From CAVRZY01 sp963725415 (GTDB lineage Bacteria; Acidobacteriota; Terriglobia; Bryobacterales; Bryobacteraceae): DNA of 6,473 bases. Below the pieces are notes generated by a model. That model was given only the letters and a program-made list of their open reading frames with translations. It ran no database searches and was not told the origin of the DNA. The position numbers were made by a program, and so were the translations under genes. Of this stretch, positions 1 to 4,905 are shown in pieces (position 1 is the stretch's first letter; every line of letters starts with the position of its first letter). The DNA lies in NCBI GenBank assembly GCA_963725415.1, contig CAVRZY010000073.1:1-6473 (forward strand), in the 5' to 3' direction.

Positions 1-51
1 CAAGCCGGATACTCCAAAAAACTAATCGGACGAGGCACCAGCCACCGGCCA

Positions 52-61
52 CTAGCGGCTA
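52..61. repeat. CTAGCGG-type repeat
   Basis: CTAGCGGCTA, 27 bases upstream of the module 1 hicB start. It is one of several dispersed copies of the same motif in the GC-rich part of the window. Confidence 0.55.
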
Positions 62-88
62 CCGTCTGGAAGTGATAAAAATTAAGAG

Positions 89-331
89 ATGTTGACCAGA
101 TTCCTCTGCGCCGCTATGCGCCAAGCCGAATACGAGATCATCCAGGACGACCGCAGCTTTTACGGCCATGTTCCGGGTCTCAGCGGCGTGTGGGCCAACG
201 CCTCCTCTCTGGAGGCCTGCCGCGAGGAACTGGAAGAGGTGCTTGAGGATTGGCTCCTGTTTCGGTTATCCCGCCAGTTGCCCATTCCCGCCATCGGTGA
301 CGTTGAGCTCTCTATCCGTGAAGTTGCCTGA
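89..331 (+). CDS. hicB: HicB-family antitoxin, module 1
   Basis: This 80-residue protein has the short HicB fold: a strand pair around YEIIQDDRSFYGHVPG, then GLSGVWANASSLEACREEL and an amphipathic helix ending in EDWLLFRL. Members of this family bind and neutralise the HicA mRNA interferase. It lacks any C-terminal helix-turn-helix or ribbon-helix-helix, so DNA binding, if it occurs, would need the toxin complex or another factor. The ATG at 89 is chosen because the module 3 HicB aligns from the same position (ML..(F/Y)L.AAMR.A.YE); an internal ATG at 116 is the alternative. The purine run AAGAG directly before the ATG is too close for a good ribosome site. The TGA stop overlaps the ATG of the following hicA (TGATG), implying translational coupling. 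Family assignment is by pattern recognition and is fairly certain. Confidence 0.88.
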   Translation: MLTRFLCAAMRQAEYEIIQDDRSFYGHVPGLSGVWANASSLEACREELEEVLEDWLLFRLSRQLPIPAIGDVELSIREVA

Positions 332-552
332 TGCCGCAGCTTCGCCCCATCAAGCCCAGAGAGCTCATCAGCTTTCTCAGGCAACTCGGGTTTCAGGGGC
401 CATTCGCCGGAGCCAAACACCAGTTTATGCAAAGAGGCAACGCTACCGTCCGCCTGCCCAACCCTCATCAGACTGACATCAGCACAGGGCTCCTCGCAAG
501 AATCCTGCGGGAAGCCGGCATTGAGCGGGTAGACTGGGAAACTCTCAGGTAG
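331..552 (+). CDS. hicA: HicA-family mRNA interferase toxin, module 1
   Basis: This 73-residue protein matches the HicA double-stranded-RNA-binding-like toxin fold: KPRELISFLRQLGFQGPF forms helix 1 and the first turn, AKHQFMQRG carries the conserved histidine (His30), and VRLPNPHQTDISTGLLARIL forms the strand and second helix. HicA toxins cleave mRNA during translation and are held in check by HicB. Length is normal for the family. The ATG overlaps the stop of hicB by one base, with no separate ribosome site, so antitoxin-first coupled translation is expected. It resembles the module 3 toxin closely (LLARIL(R), IPNPH/LPNPH), so the two are probably paralogues that could cross-talk. No lesion is seen; it looks functional. 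Confidence 0.9.
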   Translation: MPQLRPIKPRELISFLRQLGFQGPFAGAKHQFMQRGNATVRLPNPHQTDISTGLLARILREAGIERVDWETLR

Positions 553-564
553 CCACTAGCGACT
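553..564. repeat. CTAGCGG-type repeat, one-base variant
   Basis: CCACTAGCGACT, starting one base after the module 1 hicA stop. It matches the copy at 49-60 except for A in place of G. Confidence 0.45.
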
Positions 565-616
565 CTCGTATGTGGACCGCGCATGCCAAACGCCACGCCT
601 TGGATTTACCAGCGCC

Positions 617-647
617 CAGCGGCTAGCAGCTTCTGTTTCCTAGCGGG
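617..647. repeat. Degenerate pair of CTAGCGG-type repeats
   Basis: CAGCGGCTAGCAGC (617-630) and CTAGCGGG (640-647) lie in the spacer between the two convergent hicA genes. Confidence 0.45.
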
Positions 648-650
648 TTA

Positions 651-881
651 TCAGAGGTGGTTCCATTCCTCAGGGCTGATCTGGCGGCTGATGATCTGCT
701 CCACTTCCCGCACCATCATTCGGAGCTGCGCGACGGAGTATTCGGAGTTTGAGGGGATAGCGAGCCGCTGGCCCTTGAACACCATAAAGGAATGCCGAGT
801 TCCGGAAAAGGGGCCGTCCAACCCCAGCAGCCGCAGCCGGCGAATGAAATCCCGGCGTTTACACGGCGCCCACCGGTTCAC
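651..881 (-). CDS. hicA: HicA-family mRNA interferase toxin, module 2
   Basis: The 76-residue product has the HicA pattern: RRDFIRRLRLLGLDGPF, then GTRHSFMVFKGQ with the conserved histidine at residue 30, and a C-terminal helix region ending ISPEEWNHL. It is more divergent from the module 1 and 3 toxins in its second half (SEYSVAQLRMMVREVEQII replaces the usual DIS..LLARIL), so it may pair only with its own antitoxin. The start is GTG at 881; AAGGA at 894-890 sits 8 bases upstream and supports it. The gene overlaps the end of hicB by 23 bases, an unusually deep overlap compared with modules 1 and 3. It converges on module 1, with about 98 bases between the two toxin stops. Confidence 0.87.
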   Translation of the reverse strand: MNRWAPCKRRDFIRRLRLLGLDGPFSGTRHSFMVFKGQRLAIPSNSEYSVAQLRMMVREVEQIISRQISPEEWNHL

Positions 882-1131
882 GCGCCGGTTCCTTATTGAG
901 ATTGATGCCTGCGATCACAGGCAGTGAGTGGCCCAGCTTCATGCCCAGGAGGATCCAGTCCTCGAGTGTGCTGCGCAATTCATCGCTGCACTCCCGGAGG
1001 GTGGCGCCGAAGGCTACGAGACCCGGGCAGGCGGGAATCCGGCCGCCGAATGTGCCATCTTCGAGCTCCTCGTAGACCCCCTGAGCCAGGGCTTGTTGGA
1101 TGTACTCGCTAAGAATGTAGCGCGCAGCCAT
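859..1131 (-). CDS. hicB: HicB-family antitoxin, module 2
   Basis: A 90-residue short HicB. Visible family features are the strand YEELEDGTFGGRIPACPG, the turn GLVAFGATLRECSDELRSTL and the helix EDWILLGMKLG followed by HSLPVIAGINL. The N-terminal helix (YILSEYIQQALAQGV) replaces the L.AAMR.A segment of the other two. Its role is expected to be neutralising the HicA encoded immediately downstream, whose GTG lies inside this gene. A TATACT hexamer (1147-1142 on the minus strand) lies just upstream and could be a -10 box, but it would give a very short leader. No C-terminal DNA-binding domain is present. This module is inverted relative to the other three. Confidence 0.87.
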   Translation of the reverse strand: MAARYILSEYIQQALAQGVYEELEDGTFGGRIPACPGLVAFGATLRECSDELRSTLEDWILLGMKLGHSLPVIAGINLNKEPAREPVGAV

Positions 1132-1218
1132 TGCAGTTCTCAGTATACCTCACCGCCTGACCCGGCACCCGCGGGCCAGCCCCACAAGGCATGCGTGGCA
1201 AAAGCAGCGACTGAACCA

Positions 1219-1268
1219 GCGCAGAGAAGGATATAGACTGTCTTCCTCTGCGCCTCTGCGCCTCTGCG
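1219..1268. repeat. CCTCTGCG octamer array with hairpin arm
   Basis: Three perfect tandem copies of CCTCTGCG occupy 1245-1268. GCGCAGAG (1219-1226) is complementary to CTCTGCGC (1246-1253), so the array can fold into a stem. This lies in the spacer between the divergent module 2 and module 4 hicB genes. Similar CTCTGCG tracts are dispersed in many bacterial genomes; their role is unknown. Confidence 0.6.
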
Positions 1269-1291
1269 GTGAAAACAACCTCACTCATTCA

Positions 1292-1306
1292 CCGGCTAGC
1301 GGCTCT
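1292..1306. repeat. CTAGCGG-type repeat
   Basis: CCGGCTAGCGGCTCT, 26 bases upstream of the module 4 hicB start and just before an extended -10-like sequence. The copy at 2489-2504 shares the whole block including the flanking bases. Confidence 0.6.
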
Positions 1307-1314
1307 CTTTCGCG

Positions 1315-1323
1315 TGTTAGAAT
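1315..1323 (+). promoter_or_regulatory. Possible extended -10 element for module 4 hicB
   Basis: TGTTAGAAT fits a TGn plus -10 hexamer (TAGAAT). It is 9 bases before the start codon, so the leader would be very short. No -35 box is evident. Confidence 0.3.
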
Positions 1324-1332
1324 GAAGGCGCC

Positions 1333-1548
1333 ATGAAGTACCGCATCTACTTCCAGCGCGATGAAGACGGCATGTTCGTCGTAACCTGCCCCGCCTTGCC
1401 CGGATGCGTTTCGCAGGGCCGCACCCGCGCCGAGGCCCAGGACAACATTCGCGAGGCCATTGCCCTCTATCTGGAGAGCCTGCGCCAGCACGGTGACCCC
1501 ATTCCACCGGGAATCGAGGAGGAAATCGTAGAGGTCGCCCCGGCGTGA
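1333..1548 (+). CDS. hicB: HicB-family (UPF0150-type) antitoxin, module 4, toxin partner decayed
   Basis: This 71-residue protein is a different HicB subtype from the other three: MKYRIYFQRDEDGMFVVTCPALPGCVSQGRTRAEAQDNIREAIALYLE is the classic UPF0150/HicB core, with the P-alanine-LPGC turn and the helix that follows. GAAGG at 1324-1328, 4 bases upstream, supports the ATG. The sequence TGTTAGAAT (1315-1323) is an extended -10-like element right before it. The TGA stop overlaps a GTG that opens the remnant of hicA, so it was once part of a hicB-hicA pair like its neighbours. The gene itself shows no damage. It may now be an orphan antitoxin, able to act on related toxins elsewhere or simply left behind; that part is inference. 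Confidence 0.87.
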   Translation: MKYRIYFQRDEDGMFVVTCPALPGCVSQGRTRAEAQDNIREAIALYLESLRQHGDPIPPGIEEEIVEVAPA

Positions 1549-1628
1549 GACCGCCGGTTCTCATCCTTCGGCATTGCCAGCCGCCTCATCGTCGCCTGTC
1601 CGTTCCCAACCACAAGCAGCTTGCCAAG
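1545..1628 (+). pseudogene. hicA remnant, module 4
   Basis: In the frame starting with the GTG at 1545, which overlaps the hicB stop, the translation runs into HRRLSVPNHKQLAK. The stretch VPNHKQLAK matches the VPxHKELAKGTLR segment typical of HicA toxins that partner UPF0150-type HicB. The N-terminal half of a normal HicA (the helix and the GSH turn) is largely missing, with only about 17 residues before this motif instead of about 35, and the C-terminal helix is missing as well. The frame then enters the hairpin element at 1638. I read it as a hicA with an internal deletion and a C-terminal end replaced by the repeat. It should not be toxic. Confidence 0.6.
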
Positions 1629-1637
1629 ATGCACGCG

Positions 1638-1697
1638 CAAAACGGGGACTGGCTCGAATTGCCGCTTTCCGGCAATTCGTTGCCTGTACCCGTTTTG
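1638..1697. repeat. Long hairpin repeat (REP-like), copy A
   Basis: Outer arms CAAAACGGGGACTGGC (1638-1653) and GCCTGTACCCGTTTTG (1682-1697) pair at 14 of 16 positions. Inside, CGAATTGCCG (1655-1664) and CGGCAATTCG (1670-1679) pair perfectly around a 5-base loop. The element directly follows the decayed hicA of module 4. The same outer arms recur at 2312-2483. Such dispersed palindromes are typical of REP or REP-transposase-mobilised elements; no transposase for it is in the window. Confidence 0.75.
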
Positions 1698-1788
1698 CCC
1701 CACCCAGCCAAGCACCCGCACAACTGGAACACAAGAACAGAAATACTGTGAAGCCATGCTCGCAACCGCCTCGCACCCACTGCTCTTC

Positions 1789-1806
1789 CTAGCGGCTAGC
1801 GGCTAG
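1789..1806. repeat. CTAGCGG tandem array
   Basis: CTAGCGGCTAGCGGCTAG: two full 7-base units and part of a third, ending four bases before a TACAAT hexamer that could be the -10 box of module 3 hicB. This is the longest copy in the window. Confidence 0.7.
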
Positions 1807-1809
1807 AGC

Positions 1810-1815
1810 TACAAT
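1810..1815 (+). promoter_or_regulatory. Possible -10 box for module 3 hicB
   Basis: TACAAT, 18 bases before the start codon and 8 bases before the AGAGG ribosome site. The -35 position would fall in or before the CTAGCGG array and shows no good match. Confidence 0.3.
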
Positions 1816-1833
1816 GGTCTTCTAGAGGCGTCC

Positions 1834-2088
1834 ATGCTCTCCAGCTACCTCAACGCGGCCATGCGCCGTGCCCGCTATGAGCTGATCAACGACACCGAGC
1901 CTTACTACGGAGAGATCCCCGACTGCCAGGGCGTCTGGGCCACCGGCAAGACCCTGGAAGACTGTCGTCGCGAGCTGCTTGAGACCCTCGAAGGTTGGAT
2001 CGTTCTCAGCTTGCAGAAGGGCCTCCCCCTCCCCATCCTGGACGGGATCGCGCTGGCAGCCGAAGAACCGGCCCCGGTTCATGAGTAG
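1834..2088 (+). CDS. hicB: HicB-family antitoxin, module 3
   Basis: An 84-residue short HicB, the clearest of the set: YELINDTEPYYGEIPDCQG, then GVWATGKTLEDCRRELLETL and EGWIVLSLQKGLPLPILDGI. It is a close relative of module 1 HicB over the whole length. AGAGG at 1824-1828 with a 5-base spacer supports the ATG at 1834, and TACAAT (1810-1815) is a plausible -10 box placed just after a CTAGCGG repeat array. The gene overlaps hicA by 8 bases (ATG at 2081, stop TAG at 2086-2088). It is expected to bind and block the adjacent HicA toxin. There is no DNA-binding extension. Confidence 0.9.
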   Translation: MLSSYLNAAMRRARYELINDTEPYYGEIPDCQGVWATGKTLEDCRRELLETLEGWIVLSLQKGLPLPILDGIALAAEEPAPVHE

Positions 2089-2302
2089 ACTGCAACCCTC
2101 CACCTGGGCCGAGCTGGTCCGCAAGCTGAAGGCCCTGGGCTTCACTGGTCCCTTTTACCGGGGCAAGCATCCCTACATGCTGCGCGGGCTGACCCGCTTG
2201 AAGATTCCAAACCCTCACCGCCAGGACATCAGTGTTGACCTGCTAGCACGCATCCTCCGGCAGGCCCAGATCTCCAGGGAACAATGGGAGAACCTCGACT
2301 AG
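2081..2302 (+). CDS. hicA: HicA-family mRNA interferase toxin, module 3
   Basis: The start at ATG 2081 gives 73 residues, the same length as the module 1 toxin and aligned with it from the first residue. An open frame extends upstream to 1979 but lies inside hicB in another frame and has no HicA similarity, so it is not used. The protein shows WAELVRKLKALGFTGPF, RGKHPYMLRG with the conserved histidine at residue 30, LKIPNPHRQDIS and LLARILRQAQISREQWENL. It overlaps hicB by 8 bases, so translation is likely coupled. The family cleaves mRNA and is controlled by HicB. No lesion is visible. Confidence 0.9.
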   Translation: MSRLQPSTWAELVRKLKALGFTGPFYRGKHPYMLRGLTRLKIPNPHRQDISVDLLARILRQAQISREQWENLD

Positions 2303-2311
2303 CACCCCGCG

Positions 2312-2483
2312 CAAAACGGGGACTGGCTCCAATTGCGCAGTTGGCAATTGGTTGCCTCCCTCGAAAATCGGGGGACAGGCTTCGGTATCCCAAGCGTCGT
2401 TCGCGCGTGCACGCCGTTGCCTGTACCCGATTTTCATCACGGCGGGTGAAACGCAACCTCATAGGTTGCGTGTACCCGTTTTG
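2312..2483. repeat. Composite nested hairpin repeat, copy B
   Basis: It opens with the same CAAAACGGGGACTGGC (2312-2327) as copy A and closes with CCCGTTTTG (2475-2483). Between them are three further hairpins: CCAATTGC/GCAATTGG (2329-2336 with 2344-2351), GAAAATCGGG/CCCGATTTTC (2363-2372 with 2426-2435), and ACGCAACCT/AGGTTGCGT (2451-2459 with 2463-2471). The second is itself flanked by GACAGGC and GCCTGTA, so it looks like a related REP unit inserted into another. It begins 9 bases after the stop of module 3 hicA and could act as a transcription barrier. Confidence 0.7.
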
Positions 2484-2488
2484 CCCCC

Positions 2489-2504
2489 ACCGGCTAGCGG
2501 CTCT
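2489..2504. repeat. CTAGCGG-type repeat at a gene end
   Basis: ACCGGCTAGCGGCTCT, near-identical to the copy at 1291-1306. Its CTA provides the TAG stop codon (minus strand) of the small gene at 2494-2802. Confidence 0.6.
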
Positions 2505-2802
2505 TTTCTTGCTCCTCCTCCCCCTCCTTCAGAAAATAGTACGGCTTCCCCACCCGCAGATGGTACCTCAGCACCGGATCATACTCCTCCGGCCCACGAA
2601 CGCACCCCACACCCGTCCGCATCTGCGTCTGAGCCGCGGCAAGCTGCTGCTCCGCCTTCTCCCGCGCCCACGCCTCATCCACCGTGATCTTCCCGTTCAG
2701 CAGCTCCCCCTCATACCGGGTCCCCAGGCTGTCCGGCTGCTTATCCGAATCCGGCATCTTCAACCCCGAGTCGCGCTTTTTGAAATACCCTAAAACAGAC
2801 AT
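2494..2802 (-). CDS. Small protein of unknown function
   Basis: A 102-residue, highly charged protein without signal peptide or membrane segment. It begins MSVLGYFKKRDSG and contains a Glu/Gln/Ala-rich helix (EAWAREKAEQQLAAAQTQM), a VRGPEEYDPVLRYHL segment and a Glu-rich tail. I do not recognise a family. Support for a real gene: the ATG at 2802 is preceded by a strong ribosome site GGAGG (2813-2809) with 6-base spacing, and the protein composition looks natural, unlike the Pro/Arg-rich translation of the opposite strand. Its TAG stop lies inside a CTAGCGG repeat. It stands alone between two repeat elements and is transcribed away from the methyltransferases. Confidence 0.6.
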   Translation of the reverse strand: MSVLGYFKKRDSGLKMPDSDKQPDSLGTRYEGELLNGKITVDEAWAREKAEQQLAAAQTQMRTGVGCVRGPEEYDPVLRYHLRVGKPYYFLKEGEEEQEKSR

Positions 2803-2831
2803 AGTTGTCCTCCGTTGTCGTCTTTACTGGC

Positions 2832-2986
2832 GTCCTGTCCCTCCCAATTCTTGCCAATGGTAGGGCGGGCGCCCTCGCCCGCAGCCCGACCCCCTGGTCG
2901 GGCTGGGCGCGGCCAGGGGGCCGCGCGCGGTCCAGGGGGACCGCCCTACTCCAGAGCATACCGTCACATATTGGGTTGGACAGGAC
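2832..2986. mobile_element. MITE-like element with terminal inverted repeats and multi-hairpin core
   Basis: Ends GTCCTGTCCCTCCCAAT (2832-2848) and ATTGGGTTGGACAGGAC (2970-2986) are inverted repeats matching at 15 of 17 positions. The core is bounded by GTAGGGCGG/CCGCCCTAC (2860-2868 with 2941-2949) and contains perfect stems at 2882-2891/2896-2905 (loop CCCT), 2907-2914/2919-2926 (loop AGGG) and 2927-2933/2938-2944 (loop AGGG). It carries no gene. The flanking bases ACTGGC and ACTAGC do not give a convincing target duplication. It looks like a non-autonomous mobile or REP-type element. Confidence 0.6.
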
Positions 2987-2987
2987 A

Positions 2988-3012
2988 CTAGCGGCCAGCA
3001 CCTAGCCGCTAG
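2988..3012. repeat. Inverted pair of CTAGCGG-type repeats
   Basis: CTAGCGG (2988-2994) and CCGCTAG (3006-3012) can form a 7-base stem. The pair starts two bases after the MITE-like element. Confidence 0.55.
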
Positions 3013-3100
3013 CCCCATCCTAGCCTCCAACCCCCGACTCCCAGCCGCCTCCTTACCCGCAACCGGCACAAACTAAACCAGAAACAATTCGCCCATCCGT

Positions 3101-3823
3101 GTGAACACCCGGAATCTCTTCCACCGCTTCTACTATTCCGATCCCTCCTTTGTTGACGGCACGACCCAGTTCCACCACCTGTGCAGGAAATACATCCCCA
3201 CGCCCTCCAGGATCCTCGAGATCGGCCCCGGCCCCAGCAACCCCACCACCGAGTTCCTCGCATCCATCGGCTCGGTGGTAGGAATCGACGTGTCAGACGA
3301 AATCCGAACCAACCACTCCCTCTCAGCCTCCTGTGTGTACGATGGCCGAGTCCTTCCGTTCCAGAACGCCTCCTTCGACGCTTGCGTCTCAGACTTCGTT
3401 CTGGAACACATTCAACACCCAGCCCTGCACTTCCAGGAAGTCGCCAGAGTCTTAAGACCCGCAGCCGTTTACTGCTTTCGCACTCCCAACCTCTGGCACT
3501 ACGTCACCCTGGGCTCAAAGCTGCTTCCTCACAGTGTGCACCTGAAGTTCGCTAACCGCCTCCGCAGCTTGCCCAGTCATGCACACGACCCTTATCCGGC
3601 AGTGTATCGCGCCAACACGCCACGCACCATCAAGAACCTCTGCCGAGGTGTCCCATTCGAGGTGCTTGATCTTGCCATGATCGAGAAAGAACCCTGATAC
3701 GGACGAAGCAACGCAGGCCTGTTTTTTCTCATGATGGCCTACGAGCGACTGGTCAACTCGTGTGACTGCCTAAAAGCTCTGCGTGCCAACATCTTTGGAG
3801 TTCTCAAGCGGCCGCACGGCTGA
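3101..3823 (+). pseudogene. Class I SAM-dependent methyltransferase, interrupted by an in-frame TGA
   Basis: The product is a Methyltransf_11-type enzyme. Motif I is RILEIGPGPS (residues 37-46), the acidic residue after strand 2 is in GIDVS (Asp63), and the later core is FDACVSDFVLEHI (92-104) followed by ARVLRP and FRTPN (126-130). The usual glycine pair after the LRP turn is AA here. A TGA at 3695-3697 ends the frame after 198 residues, but the same frame then continues for 41 sense codons (TAC at 3698 to the TGA at 3821) encoding YGRSNAGLFFLMMAYERLVN and ANIFGVLKRP, which reads as the natural C-terminal end. So this is a single nonsense lesion or base error in a 240-codon gene. The start is GTG 3101, without a clear ribosome site; it aligns with the ATG start of the truncated paralogue at 4783. 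The substrate is unknown; such enzymes are common in polysaccharide clusters. Confidence 0.75.
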
Positions 3824-4026
3824 GAATCTCGGGGCGGCTTGCCAAGGCATCTGGCGGGGCAAGTAGTTGGCTTTCAATGGACTGCGCGACCGACGCTCTT
3901 CTCAGGCGGAGTGGGATCCCGGGCCAGGTGTGAGCTTGTAGGTCCGACAAACCAACTGTTGACTATTGCAACATTCGCCAATTGGGGGAAGTTCCGCCAA
4001 ATGGTTGCATCGACGGAGTGGTCGGA
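3824..4026. other. Spacer between two methyltransferase genes
   Basis: I see no convincing gene here. TTGACT at 3959-3964 resembles a -35 box, but no -10 box follows at a normal distance. Confidence 0.4.
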
Positions 4027-4693
4027 ATGAGCGCCTCGCCTGGCAAGTTACGGATTAACGTCGGCTGCGGAGCGACCCTAACGCCCGGCTGGCTGAACTT
4101 CGACAACTCGCTGACGGTGCGATTGGCGAAGTGGCCAGGACTGATAGACGCTCCACGCAGCAGGGGCGGTTACCGGCGGACAAGTGCACTGGGCCGCCGT
4201 GGTCCGCGAGCACGGGATTCGCTGGGCGAACGCCGTCCGTCGGATTCCAGTGCCGGATGGCTCAGCGGAAGTGGTTTACAGTTCGAACCTGCTGGAGCAC
4301 CTGGACCCGGAACATGAGGTGACGCGATTTCTGGCCGAGGTGCGGCGAGTGCTGGCTTCGGGCGGTATTGTACGCCTCGCCGTGCCGGATTTGTGGCGCC
4401 GCGCCCAGCGGTACGTCATGGAATCCCGGGATGCGGACGAATTCGTCCGCTCACTGCACATGACCGACGGCACGCCGCGCCAACTGGGCGCCGTCGGTCG
4501 ACACCTCTTGGTGGGGTTCAGGAACCACCGGTGGATGTACGACGCTGCGTCCTTGATCCGACTGCTGGAGCGCCATGGATTCTGCGATGCCAGGGAGCTG
4601 CCGCCGGGCGAGACGGCGATCTCTGCTCACGGGCCGCTGAACCTCCGGGAGCGCGAAGAGGAGAGCGTCTATGTCGAGGCGCGGCGGGCGTGA
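4027..4693 (+). pseudogene. SAM-dependent methyltransferase, frameshifted near 4147
   Basis: The N-terminal part, from ATG 4027 (GGAG at 4015-4018, 8 bases upstream), reads KLRINVGCGATLTPGWLNFDNS, with motif I INVGCG at residues 10-15, and continues to WPGLI. The rest lies in the next frame: TLHAAGAVTGGQVHWAAVV, GIRWANAVRRIPVPDGSAEV, VYSSNLLEHLD, then AEVRRVLASGGIVRLAVPDL and a C-terminal end REREEESVYVEARRA. Joined, these give a complete enzyme of the predicted methyltransferase type with INVGCG and NFDNS signatures (COG4627-like). The shift is one extra base or two lost bases, located at about 4144-4150, because the second frame has stops at 4142 and 4145 and the two protein segments join there without overlap. 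Translation from 4184 alone would lack the SAM-binding loop and be inactive. Function on a surface sugar or lipid is inference. Confidence 0.78.
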
Positions 4694-4782
4694 GGACGCT
4701 CGGCTGATGGCGCCAGGGACAAACGCCCGTGGCCACTGCCCCAATTCCGAGGCTGCCGGCGGCGCGGGTGCGTTGTAACCTC

Positions 4783-4840
4783 ATGAAGACCGAGCAGCTC
4801 TTTGCCAGGTACTACTCCTCACGGCCTGACTTTGTGGATG
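4783..4840 (+). pseudogene. 5' end of a third methyltransferase gene, truncated
   Basis: ATG 4783 opens MKTEQLFARYYSSRPDFVD, which matches 11 of the first 20 residues of the methyltransferase at 3101 (both have LF.R.Y.S.P.FVD at the same positions). After codon 19 or 20 the resemblance stops, the DNA becomes AT-rich, and the frame ends at TGA 4888-4890 with unrelated residues. The gene is therefore cut at about 4840, before the SAM-binding motif. It follows the previous methyltransferase by about 90 bases in the same direction, as in an operon. The rest of the gene is not in the window. Confidence 0.65.
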
Positions 4841-4905
4841 ACTTGTTATGCACTATCCTTTTTAATTTGCAAATCAATACTCAAGTCTGAACCCAGGGCT
4901 TTTTC

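Noticed and set aside
928..1236. Plus-strand open frame opposite module 2 hicB
   Set aside because: It is antisense to a well-supported HicB and runs into the spacer without motifs.
2284..2793. Plus-strand open frame of 169 codons
   Set aside because: It crosses the nested hairpin repeat and lies opposite the small gene at 2494-2802; its Pro/Arg/Leu-rich translation has no family look.
2882..2949. Rho-independent terminator or tRNA-like cloverleaf
   Set aside because: No T-run follows the stems, and no anticodon arm, T-loop or CCA end can be placed; flanking inverted repeats favour a mobile element.
52..3012. CRISPR array formed by the repeated CTAGCGG units
   Set aside because: Units are 7-18 bases, irregularly spaced by hundreds of bases with genes between them, and no cas gene is present.
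3133..3411. Minus-strand open frames opposite the first methyltransferase
   Set aside because: They mirror a gene with clear SAM-binding motifs and give low-complexity Gly/Arg/Ser translations in GC-rich DNA.
3695..3697. TGA as a selenocysteine or recoded codon
   Set aside because: The position is near the C-terminus, not in an active site, and I see no convincing selenocysteine-insertion hairpin next to it; a serine-to-stop change is simpler.
3839..4030. Small plus-strand gene between the methyltransferases
   Set aside because: No ribosome site, no recognisable motif, and it overlaps the better-supported start at 4027.
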